DNA of 64,000 bases from Pseudomonas alloputida. GTDB lineage: Bacteria; Pseudomonadota; Gammaproteobacteria; Pseudomonadales; Pseudomonadaceae. This document shows, piece by piece, positions 17,582-24,487 of the stretch; the stretch's first letter is position 1, and every line of letters starts with the position of its first letter. A model generated the notes under the pieces. The model made no database searches and was not told the origin of the DNA. It saw only the letters and a list, made by a program, of their open reading frames with translations. The DNA lies in contig NZ_CP128540.1 of the NCBI RefSeq assembly GCF_021283545.2, forward strand, positions 6,050,501-6,114,500, written 5' to 3'. Both the position numbers and the translations under genes were made by a program.

Positions 17582-18811
17582 ATGAGCAAGACTTCTCTCG
17601 ACAAGAGCAAGATCCGGTTCCTTCTTCTTGAAGGTGTGCACCAGAACGCGGTCGATACCCTCAAGGCCGCCGGCTACACCAACATCGAATACCTCACTGG
17701 TTCGTTGCCGGAAGCCGAGCTGAAGGAAAAGATCGCCGATGCCCACTTCATCGGCATCCGTTCGCGTACCCAGCTCACCGAAGAGATCTTCGACTGTGCC
17801 AAGAAACTGGTCGCAGTTGGCTGCTTCTGCATCGGCACCAACCAGGTTGACCTGGAAGCTGCCCGCGCGCGCGGTATCGCCGTGTTCAACGCGCCATACT
17901 CCAACACCCGCTCGGTGGCCGAGCTGGTACTGGCCGAAGCCATCCTGCTGCTGCGCGGCATCCCAGAGAAGAACGCCTCCTGCCACCGTGGCGGCTGGAT
18001 CAAGAGCGCGGCCAACTCGTTCGAAATCCGCGGCAAGAAACTGGGCATCGTCGGCTACGGCTCGATTGGTACCCAGCTTTCGGTACTGGCTGAGAACATG
18101 GGCATGCAGGTGTACTTCTTCGACCCGCTGACCAAGCTGCCACTGGGCAACGCCGTGCAGGTCACCAGCCTGAACGAGCTGCTGGGCCTGGCTGACATCG
18201 TCTCGCTGCACGTGCCTGAGCTGCCATCCACCCAGTGGATGATCGGCGAGAAGGAAATCCGCTCGATGAAGAAGGGCGCGATCCTGATCAACGCCGCCCG
18301 TGGCACCGTGGTCGAGCTGGACCACCTGGCCGCTGCCATCAAGGACAAGCACCTGATCGGCGCCGCCATCGACGTGTTCCCGGTCGAGCCACGCTCCAAC
18401 GACGAAGAGTTCGAGAGCCCGCTGCGCGGCCTCGACAACGTGATCCTGACGCCGCACATTGGTGGTTCCACCGCCGAAGCCCAGGCCAACATCGGCCTGG
18501 AAGTGGCCGAGAAACTGGTCAAGTACAGCGACAACGGTACCTCGGTGTCCTCGGTCAACTTCCCGGAAGTGGCCCTGCCAGCGCACCCAGGCAAACACCG
18601 TCTGCTGCACATTCACGAAAACATCCCGGGCGTGCTCAGCGAGATCAACAAGGTCTTCGCCGAGAACGGTATCAACATCTCCGGTCAGTTCCTGCAGACC
18701 AACGAGAAAGTCGGTTACGTGGTAATCGATGTTGACGCCGAGTACTCGGACCTGGCGCAGGAAAAACTGCAACAGGTCAAAGGCACCATCCGTTCGCGCG
18801 TCCTGTTCTAA
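17582..18811 (+). CDS. serA: D-3-phosphoglycerate dehydrogenase
   Basis: SerA oxidises 3-phosphoglycerate to 3-phosphohydroxypyruvate, the first step of serine synthesis. The 409-aa protein begins MSKTSLDKSKIRFLLLEGVH and has the NAD-binding GYGSIGTQLSVLA, the catalytic Arg in INAARGT and His in LTPHIGGSTAEAQ, and a C-terminal ACT domain (HIHENIPGVLSEINKVFAEN) for serine feedback. The frame is open far upstream to 16148, but that part is antisense to the oxidoreductase and is not coding. A strong terminator follows the stop codon. Serine produced here feeds the glycine pool used by GcvTHP at 57-62 kb. Confidence 0.97.
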   Translation: MSKTSLDKSKIRFLLLEGVHQNAVDTLKAAGYTNIEYLTGSLPEAELKEKIADAHFIGIRSRTQLTEEIFDCAKKLVAVGCFCIGTNQVDLEAARARGIAVFNAPYSNTRSVAELVLAEAILLLRGIPEKNASCHRGGWIKSAANSFEIRGKKLGIVGYGSIGTQLSVLAENMGMQVYFFDPLTKLPLGNAVQVTSLNELLGLADIVSLHVPELPSTQWMIGEKEIRSMKKGAILINAARGTVVELDHLAAAIKDKHLIGAAIDVFPVEPRSNDEEFESPLRGLDNVILTPHIGGSTAEAQANIGLEVAEKLVKYSDNGTSVSSVNFPEVALPAHPGKHRLLHIHENIPGVLSEINKVFAENGINISGQFLQTNEKVGYVVIDVDAEYSDLAQEKLQQVKGTIRSRVLF

Positions 18812-18828
18812 GGTCGCTGGCGGTATGA

Positions 18829-18860
18829 AAAAGGGAGGCCCTGGTGGCCTCCCTTTTTTT
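18829..18860. terminator. Intrinsic terminator of serA, probably bidirectional
   Basis: An 8-bp perfect stem GGGAGGCC/GGCCTCCC (18833-18840 and 18846-18853) is followed by seven T on the plus strand and preceded by five A. It therefore also works as a terminator for the convergent DUF4399 gene, whose stop codon lies inside the T run's flank. Confidence 0.9.
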
Positions 18861-19335
18861 ATTTCACTTCAACCGTGATCTTCTTCGACTCGACGCTAGG
18901 CTTGAATGGCACATGATACTGGTCACCCAGAATCAGTTGCAGGGTGTGCTTGCCCGGGGTCAGGGTAATGCTGGTTTCGGTCTGTGCCTTGCCGAAGTGC
19001 AGCACTTGCGGTCCCTTCGGCAGTGCGACGCCGGCCTCTGGCATCAGGCTGGTCGGCAGCGGCATGTCAGCCACCGGCTCTTTGTCGACATCCACCAGCA
19101 GATGGTGGTGCCCGGTGTGCGGGGTTTGGTCACCCGCAGGTTTGAGGCCCATACCCTCGATACCGAACTTGACGGTGAAGGTCTTGTCGACCGTGGCACC
19201 ATCGGCGGGGGAAACGATGAAGACCTTCGCCTCCTTGGGCGGCTCCTGGCTCTTCAGGGCGTCTGCGGCACTGGCGAACACCGACGCTCCCATCAGCAGA
19301 CCGGCAACGGCAGCACGCGAAAATAGGCTGTTCAT
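18859..19335 (-). CDS. DUF4399-domain secreted protein
   Basis: This 158-aa protein has a cleavable Sec signal (LLMGASVFASA-ADA, cut about residue 23) and a compact domain with FIVSPADGATVDKTFTVKFGIEGMGLKPAG, TGHHHLLVD and HTLQLILGDQYHVPF. These are the hallmarks of DUF4399, whose histidine cluster suggests metal or small-ligand binding in the periplasm. The function is not known. It is a single gene, convergent with serA and sharing its terminator. Confidence 0.85.
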   Translation of the reverse strand: MNSLFSRAAVAGLLMGASVFASAADALKSQEPPKEAKVFIVSPADGATVDKTFTVKFGIEGMGLKPAGDQTPHTGHHHLLVDVDKEPVADMPLPTSLMPEAGVALPKGPQVLHFGKAQTETSITLTPGKHTLQLILGDQYHVPFKPSVESKKITVEVK

Positions 19336-19431
19336 TCACTTCTCCTGTGGTTCACTTATTGACCGCAGCCTGTCATCCAAACGCGGCGGTAGTTCACCTT
19401 AGTTGAAATAACCGCCAAGGTGTTCACATTG

Positions 19432-19455
19432 CCTGACAGAAATATTTCCGTCAGG
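19432..19455. promoter_or_regulatory. 24-bp near-perfect palindrome (candidate operator)
   Basis: Outer arms CCTGAC and GTCAGG enclose an inner palindrome GAAATATTTC, with one mismatched pair between the two. It lies in the 223-bp gap between the divergent DUF4399 gene and the short solute-binding protein gene, about 100 bp before the latter's ATG. The shape is that of a dimeric regulator's site. The regulator is unknown. Confidence 0.5.
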
Positions 19456-19558
19456 GTTAAACAATGCCGAGGCTTGAAGGTCATAGGCTGCGCTCGATCA
19501 CGGCGAGGAAGAAAGCCGTGGCGATCGATTTCAAACTGCTAAAAGAAAAGGGGCATAC

Positions 19559-20047
19559 ATGCGTTCGACCATAGGGGTACTGCTGGCAGTACTGATCAGT
19601 CCATTGGCTCAGGCGGAGCTGATCGACGAAATCGCCGACCGGGGCGAACTGCGCATTGCCGTACAGGCCGAGAACTCGCCATACGCCTTCAAGCAAGACG
19701 ACCACCTGACAGGTTTCGACATCGAATTTGGCCAGGCCCTGGCCAAGGAACTGGATTTGCGCGCCGAGTTCGTCGAAGCCCCGGCTACCGAAGTGCTGGC
19801 GGGTGTCGAGAGTGGCAAGTACGACATCGCATTCACCCCGTCGAGTGAATCGCTCACAGGCGACGGCCCGCTCGATGTAAGCCTGCCGATTGGCGAGAAG
19901 AAGCTGGTGATCCCGTTCCAGAAGGACAACCCGGCTTTTGAAAGTGCCGTAAACAATGCGTTGCAACGTTTGAAAGACAGTGGCCGGACTGCCGAACTTG
20001 AGCAGAAGTGGTTCAAGGGTGTGCAGGAGACTGCAGGCGGGCAGTAA
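19559..20047 (+). CDS. Short, single-lobe solute-binding protein-like protein
   Basis: This 162-aa protein has a Sec signal (cut after SPLAQA, residue 19) and begins like an amino-acid-binding protein of ABC transporters: LIDEIADRGELRIAVQAENSPYAF, then LTGFDIEFGQALAKEL. The C-terminal part, LVIPFQKDNPAFESAVNNALQRLKDSG with EQKWF, is also standard. About 90-100 residues that would form the second lobe are missing between roughly residues 98 and 114, in frame and without a stop codon. The TPERA segment whose arginine binds the substrate carboxylate is replaced by PSSESLTG. It is either a natural one-lobe relative or the product of an in-frame deletion. AAAGGGG lies before the ATG. No permease or ATPase gene is adjacent. 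Confidence 0.8.
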   Translation: MRSTIGVLLAVLISPLAQAELIDEIADRGELRIAVQAENSPYAFKQDDHLTGFDIEFGQALAKELDLRAEFVEAPATEVLAGVESGKYDIAFTPSSESLTGDGPLDVSLPIGEKKLVIPFQKDNPAFESAVNNALQRLKDSGRTAELEQKWFKGVQETAGGQ

Positions 20048-20069
20048 GGTCTTGTTTGCAACCTGTGCT

Positions 20070-20162
20070 GGCCTCTTCGCGGGTAAACCCGATCCTACGG
20101 CGGCCTAGGTCCAACCCTCGACGTGTGTCCATCAGCGGGTTCACCCGCGAAAGGGCCGGCAC
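20070..20162. repeat. Inverted pair of REP elements
   Basis: Facing REP units (CTCTTCGCGGGTAAACCCGA and GCGGGTTCACCCGCGAAAGG) lie between the convergent solute-binding-like gene and the DUF523 gene. Confidence 0.88.
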
Positions 20163-20166
20163 AGGT

Positions 20167-20670
20167 TCAAGCAGATATATTAGCCAAAGCCCGCTGCGCC
20201 TGGTCCAGTTCCAGCTCGCTGAACACCTGCACTCCCGCCCGCCGCAGCAGCGCCGTGGTTACCCCTTCCCCCGCCACTTTCACACCACTGAAGGTGCCAT
20301 CATAGGTCAACCGGTTGCCACACGAAGGGCTGCCAGACTTCAGCACCGCTACACGAATGCCATGCTGCCGCACCAGTTCCAGCGCCAACTGCGCTCCGGC
20401 CAGAAACGCGGCACTGACATCTTCACCCGTCACTGTCAGCACCTGTGTGTCACCCTCGAGCACTGCGCTGCCCTGCCCTCCCGGGATCTCCGCTGGCGGC
20501 CGTGGTGTCGGCAAGCCGCCTGCTACCTCGGGGCACAACGGCACCACGTGCCCTTCGGCCTGCCACTGCTGCAACAAATCGGGATGGCCGCTGGCCCGGC
20601 CGTCATAGCGAACTGGCTGCCCCAACAGGCAGGCGCTCACCAGCACCTTGGGCCTATCAGAACGGGTCAT
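20167..20670 (-). CDS. DUF523-family protein
   Basis: This 167-aa protein has the DUF523 signature: VLVSACLLGQPVRYDGRA at the N-terminus, LCPEVAGGLPTPRPPAEI, and KSGSPSCGNRLTYDGTFSG. The conserved cysteines in SACLLG, LCPEV and SPSCG suggest a metal or thiol site. Related proteins include thiouracil desulfurases, which would make a sulfur-removal role possible but not shown here. The ATG at 20670 is preferred over a GTG two codons earlier. The gene overlaps the end of the upstream 2OG-Fe oxygenase gene by 14 bp, so the two are probably translated from one mRNA. Confidence 0.85.
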   Translation of the reverse strand: MTRSDRPKVLVSACLLGQPVRYDGRASGHPDLLQQWQAEGHVVPLCPEVAGGLPTPRPPAEIPGGQGSAVLEGDTQVLTVTGEDVSAAFLAGAQLALELVRQHGIRVAVLKSGSPSCGNRLTYDGTFSGVKVAGEGVTTALLRRAGVQVFSELELDQAQRALANISA

Positions 20671-21280
20671 TGCCACGCCGCCTGAACCAGCCGGTCAATG
20701 ACAGCCGCTCACGCCCGGCCGGCAGTACTTCGTGAGGCACTTCGCCCGACAGGAATACCACCAGGCAACCGGCCACTGGCTCGACATCGTGCTCGACACC
20801 GTCGGCCAGGAACATGCGCAACTGGCCACCGTCATGCGGTTGCCAGCCTTCATTGAGGTAAAGCACCGCCGAGACCATGCGCCGGTCATCGTCGCGAAAA
20901 CGATCCAGGTGCCGGCGATAGAATGCCCCCGGTGGATACAGGGCAAAGTGGCATTCGAAGTCTTCCAGGCCCAGGAAAAGGCCTTGGTTGATTGCCAGGC
21001 GCAGCTGATCCATGGCCGCCAGGTACTGGTCGCAGGCCTCGGCCTGCCCCGGGTCGATCCACTGGATCTGGTCACCGCGAATGGTTTCGCGCACCTCCTG
21101 GGTAGCTCCCCGCCCAACCCCTGCGGGGTTGAGTTCGCCTTCGGCATCACGGCGCCGGCACTCGGCTGCAAGTGCGCGCACCAGGTCGGCAGGCAGAAAG
21201 TGCGCCTGCTGGGACCAGCCATGGGTGGCCAGATCGTCGACGACGGCCGCAAGCATCGGGTGTTCAGGGGATATGTGCAT
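20657..21280 (-). CDS. 2-oxoglutarate/Fe(II)-dependent oxygenase
   Basis: This protein of about 207 aa has the double-stranded beta-helix of prolyl-4-hydroxylase-like oxygenases: the iron ligands in YRRHLDRFRDDDRRMVSAVLY (HxD) and the distal His with the 2-oxoglutarate Arg in GEVPHEVLPAGRERLSLTGWF. A hydroxylase acting on a protein or small molecule is expected, with unknown substrate. The start is uncertain: MHISPEHP at 21280 has a weak ribosome-binding site, and in-frame ATGs at 21298, 21292 and 21289 are alternatives. It is divergent from the DUF2059 gene and overlaps DUF523. Confidence 0.83.
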   Translation of the reverse strand: MHISPEHPMLAAVVDDLATHGWSQQAHFLPADLVRALAAECRRRDAEGELNPAGVGRGATQEVRETIRGDQIQWIDPGQAEACDQYLAAMDQLRLAINQGLFLGLEDFECHFALYPPGAFYRRHLDRFRDDDRRMVSAVLYLNEGWQPHDGGQLRMFLADGVEHDVEPVAGCLVVFLSGEVPHEVLPAGRERLSLTGWFRRRGNDPF

Positions 21281-21402
21281 GGCGCGCATCATATCCATTC
21301 GCCCTGTCGCCGCACAGCGCCACTTGGCCGAGAAACACGCGGATATCTCGACAAACCGGCGCCGGGCCAAGGACAATAGCCACCTGCCGACAGGAGTCCT
21401 GA

Positions 21403-22155
21403 ATGCGCCGTCTGTTTTCCCTGATTCTGCTGATGATCTGCACCATGCCTGTCTGGGCAGACAACCTGGATCAACTGTATAAGGCTGCCGGCTGGCCCGA
21501 CCAGCGCGCCCACTTCAACGATGCCCTGACCGCTGCCCAGGAGCGCTACCGCAACAGTTTGCCACCCGCCGTGTACCAGGCGCTGGTCAACAACAGCAAC
21601 CAGCGCTTCCAGGCCCAGGCGGTGGACCGTCGCGCCCAGGCAAAGCTGCGCGCCACCCTGGCCGACCCGGCACCAGCCCTGGCCTTCTTCCAGTCGCCGC
21701 TGGGGCGCAAAGTGGTGGCGGCCGAGCTCAAGGCCACCCGCAAGGACGAACTGGCCAAGAACGCCAAAGGCCTGCCCAAGATCCAGGCCAGCGACGATCG
21801 TCTGCTGATCATCGGCCACCTGGCCCAAGCCCTGCCTGCGCGGGAAGCCGGCGCCGAAGTCAGCCTTGCCATCGCCGGTGTAGCCGCCGACAGCCTCAGC
21901 TCGATGATCCCCGGCCTGTTCGGCGGCGGCCAGGCCCAGAGCCTGCTGGATGGCCAGCGCCAGCGGTTGATGGGGCAGATTGGCGAAGACCTGAACAACA
22001 CCCTGCTGTACGTCTACCGCGACCTGTCCGATGCCGAGCTGGAAGCGTTCGCCACCTTTGCCGAGTCGCCCGAGGGCAAGGCTTACTACCAGGCGGCCCT
22101 GGCCGCTGTACGTGCCGGCCTGGCGGTTGGCCAGAGCACCAACGACCTGAAGTGA
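21403..22155 (+). CDS. DUF2059-domain secreted protein
   Basis: This 250-aa protein has a Sec signal (LLMICTMPVWA-DN, cut at about residue 19) and is otherwise helical and hydrophilic. Its last 60 residues (YVYRDLSDAELEAFATFAESPEGKAYYQAAL) match the DUF2059 pattern, which has no known function. A SSMIPGLFGGGQAQ segment in the middle is glycine-rich and mildly hydrophobic. The stop codon abuts that of the convergent hydrolase gene with no base between them (TGA|TCA). Confidence 0.82.
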   Translation: MRRLFSLILLMICTMPVWADNLDQLYKAAGWPDQRAHFNDALTAAQERYRNSLPPAVYQALVNNSNQRFQAQAVDRRAQAKLRATLADPAPALAFFQSPLGRKVVAAELKATRKDELAKNAKGLPKIQASDDRLLIIGHLAQALPAREAGAEVSLAIAGVAADSLSSMIPGLFGGGQAQSLLDGQRQRLMGQIGEDLNNTLLYVYRDLSDAELEAFATFAESPEGKAYYQAALAAVRAGLAVGQSTNDLK

Positions 22156-23097
22156 TCAGCCCAGGCGCTGGTCGATGAAGTCGAAGTAGCGCTGGCGGAT
22201 TCCCGGCAACTCGTTGGCCAGGTGGTGACGGGCTTCGGGCAGCATCAGGATCTGTGGCTCGGCAAACTTGGCCTTGAGCACTTCGAGGTTGTGGGGCCAG
22301 TCCACCGTGCCATCCGCCTCCCCCTGCACGATCAATGGCCGACGCGCACTGCGCGGCGCGGCCTCGATGCGTTTGACCCAGGCGATCAGTGCGCCCACCC
22401 AGGCCGTTGGCAGGCGACGCGGTTGCAGCGGGTCGGCCTCCAGGAACGGCAGAAAGGCCGGGTCGTTGGTGTTCTCACTGAAGCGCCGTTCGATGCCATT
22501 GACGAAGTGGCGCAGCACGCAATAACTGAACTTCGACCAACGCCAGGAACTTGGCCGCACCAGCGGGGCCAGCAGGATGACCTGGCCATCGACGGGGCTG
22601 CGTGCACCCTGGTGCAGCAGATGGTCCACGGCAATCGCCCCCCCCGTGCTCTGCCCACAAAGGTGCCACGGGTGCGGCAGTTGCAGCGTGTGCGCCTGTT
22701 CGAACAAGGCCTCCAGCACCTGCTGGTACACCGCGAAGTCAGTGATGCTGGCCCGCTCGCCGCTGGACAGGCCGTGGCCGGGCAGGTCACAGCTGATCAC
22801 GGCGAAACCCTGCTTGAGTGCCCACTCGATCACATGTCGGTAGAGGCCCATGTGGTCGTAATAGCCGTGCAGCAGGAACAGCGTCGCGCTTGGCTGCTCG
22901 GGCAGCCATGCCTGCCCGACCAGGTCGAACCCCGCTGCCTGAAAGCTACCCAGCCAGCTGTGTGCCGGCAGGTTCAGGCCATAGAAGCGCTGGTAGTCCT
23001 GCGCTTGTGCCGACAGTGGCTGGCGAGTGGTGAACGGCGCCAGGCGGGTGCGCAGGCGGTCGGGGTGAAAGGCAGGGGGCATCGGGTACATCCACAT
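22156..23097 (-). CDS. Alpha/beta hydrolase, monoacylglycerol lipase-like
   Basis: This 313-aa serine hydrolase belongs to the serine-aminopeptidase S33/Hydrolase_4 group. It has LFLLHGYYDHMGLY (oxyanion region), DLPGHGLSSGE, the nucleophile elbow LCGQSTGGAIAV (GxSxG), the acid in VQGEADGTVDW and the catalytic His in EARHHLANE. Such proteins cleave lysophospholipids or monoacylglycerols, and the exact substrate is not known. The start at 23097 (MWMYPMPPAF) is chosen because the 42 codons upstream look non-coding and run into a REP hairpin. No clear ribosome-binding site helps. An ATG at 23082 is possible. Confidence 0.82.
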   Translation of the reverse strand: MWMYPMPPAFHPDRLRTRLAPFTTRQPLSAQAQDYQRFYGLNLPAHSWLGSFQAAGFDLVGQAWLPEQPSATLFLLHGYYDHMGLYRHVIEWALKQGFAVISCDLPGHGLSSGERASITDFAVYQQVLEALFEQAHTLQLPHPWHLCGQSTGGAIAVDHLLHQGARSPVDGQVILLAPLVRPSSWRWSKFSYCVLRHFVNGIERRFSENTNDPAFLPFLEADPLQPRRLPTAWVGALIAWVKRIEAAPRSARRPLIVQGEADGTVDWPHNLEVLKAKFAEPQILMLPEARHHLANELPGIRQRYFDFIDQRLG

Positions 23098-23185
23098 TGA
23101 TGCAAGTATTGATCTGGAATCTTCAGCTCTGGCCGGCGCCATGGCAAGCTTGCTCACCTCGAACAACCAGCATCGAACTAATTGC

Positions 23186-23218
23186 GGGAGCGGCCTTTCG
23201 CGACGCAAGGCCGCTCCC
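23186..23218. repeat. REP-like hairpin of a second type
   Basis: A perfect 12-bp stem GGGAGCGGCCTT/AAGGCCGCTCCC closes a 9-base loop. It differs from the main REP core and lies between divergent genes, upstream of the DUF6436 gene. Confidence 0.75.
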
Positions 23219-23286
23219 ACAGGGATCGGCGCCAGCTTTTAGAAATTGAGCAAGACAGTTGCTTCCACAAGGGCCACCGACTCTTC

Positions 23287-23856
23287 ATGAATAGCCGAAT
23301 CATCAAACCGCTGTGCACGGTCATCGCCTTGTTGGTCGGCGCCGTAATCCTCTGGCAGGCCTACAGCGCCTTTCAGGCTCGCTACCTGCGCCCGTTCGAC
23401 AACCAGGCCACGCTATTCGACGGCAGCCAGTTACAGCTACCTGCCGAGCTGGCCGGTGCTGGCCCGATCCGCGTCGTGCATTTCTGGGACCCGGCCTGCC
23501 CATGCAACGTCGGCAACCAACAGCACCTGGGCGACCTTATCAGCCAGTTCGCTGGCCACGACGTTACCTTCCATGTGCTGCAAAAACCCGGCAGCCACGG
23601 CCAGCTGCCGGCCAATATCGGCAGCTTGCAACCCATCACCCACCTGCCCGGCAGCGAGCACCTGCCTGCGTCCCCGGCCGTGGCCATCTGGGACCGGCAA
23701 GGCCGCCTGGCTTATTTTGGCCCCTACAGCGAAGGTGCCGTGTGCAACGCCAGCAACAGCTTCATCGAGCCAATCCTCAAGGCTTTGCTCGACGGCCGCC
23801 AGGTCAACGCCTCCAATACCCTGGCGGTAGGCTGCTACTGCCCTTGGTCGGGCTGA
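23287..23856 (+). CDS. DUF6436-type thioredoxin-like membrane-anchored protein
   Basis: This 189-aa protein has an N-terminal membrane anchor (about residues 9-28) and a periplasmic thioredoxin-like domain: IRVVHFWDPACPCNVGNQQHL, a cis-Pro region (LPASPAVAIWD) and YFGPYSEGAVCN. The active-site position has Cys71-Pro-Cys73 (CxC) rather than CxxC. Three more cysteines (153, 183, 185) include a terminal CYC. A thiol-disulfide or metal-handling role is possible but unproven. Its last seven codons overlap the end of the convergent acetyltransferase gene by 22 bp. Confidence 0.8.
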   Translation: MNSRIIKPLCTVIALLVGAVILWQAYSAFQARYLRPFDNQATLFDGSQLQLPAELAGAGPIRVVHFWDPACPCNVGNQQHLGDLISQFAGHDVTFHVLQKPGSHGQLPANIGSLQPITHLPGSEHLPASPAVAIWDRQGRLAYFGPYSEGAVCNASNSFIEPILKALLDGRQVNASNTLAVGCYCPWSG

Positions 23857-24401
23857 CGGACCCTCGCCGGGTTACCCACCACCGTCGCGCCCGCGGGCAC
23901 ATCCCGGGTCACCACACTGCCGGCGCCGACGATGGCATTATCACCGATGGTCACCCCCGGCAGGATGATCGCCGCACCGCCAATCCACACGTTGTCGCCG
24001 ATGGTTACCGGCCGCCCGCTCTCCAGCCCGCTGCGCCGCACTTCAGGATCGAGCGGATGGTCGGCGGTATAGATCTGCACGTTGGGACCGATCTGGCAGT
24101 CCTCGCCGATACGCACCGGCACCACGTCGAGGATCACGCAGTTGAAGTTCATGAAAGTATTACGGCCAACGCTGATGTTGTAGCCGTAGTCGCAATAGAA
24201 CGGCGGGCGAATCACCGCGCCTTCGCCAACCTGGCCAAAGTGCTCCACAAGCAGCCCGTGGCGTGCGTCGTTGAGCAGTTCGACACTGTTGTTGTAGCGA
24301 TGCATCCAGTGCTTGTTGGCGATCTGCTCGGCCTGTAGTTCAGGGCAGCCAGCGTGGTAGAGCTGGCCGGTGAGCATTTTGTGTTTTTCGCTGAGGGACA
24401 T
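23835..24401 (-). CDS. Sugar O-acetyltransferase of the maltose/galactoside acetyltransferase family
   Basis: This 188-aa left-handed beta-helix acetyltransferase transfers acetyl from acetyl-CoA to a sugar hydroxyl. It shows the N-terminal Mac domain (SEKHKMLTGQLYHAG), FYCDYGYNISVGRNTFMNFNCVILD, the catalytic His in IYTADHPLDPEVR, and hexapeptide repeats (VTIGDNVWIGGAAIILPGVTIGDNAIVGAGSVVTRDVP). It resembles Maa/LacA, and detoxifying acetylation of sugars is the usual assumption. The coding end overlaps the DUF6436 gene by 22 bp in convergent orientation. Confidence 0.9.
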   Translation of the reverse strand: MSLSEKHKMLTGQLYHAGCPELQAEQIANKHWMHRYNNSVELLNDARHGLLVEHFGQVGEGAVIRPPFYCDYGYNISVGRNTFMNFNCVILDVVPVRIGEDCQIGPNVQIYTADHPLDPEVRRSGLESGRPVTIGDNVWIGGAAIILPGVTIGDNAIVGAGSVVTRDVPAGATVVGNPARVRQPDQGQ

Positions 24402-24487
24402 GGAAACTCCTTCCTGGGGCTATGCTCTGTTCGCGAATCCGCCGATGATCGGACCACATTTTTCGTTTGAATGCACAAGGAGTCTGA

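Noticed and set aside
16148..18811. A 2.6-kb open frame ending at the serA stop
   Set aside because: The first 1.4 kb is antisense to the oxidoreductase gene and reads as low-complexity sequence; only the part from 17582 is SerA. High GC keeps such frames open.
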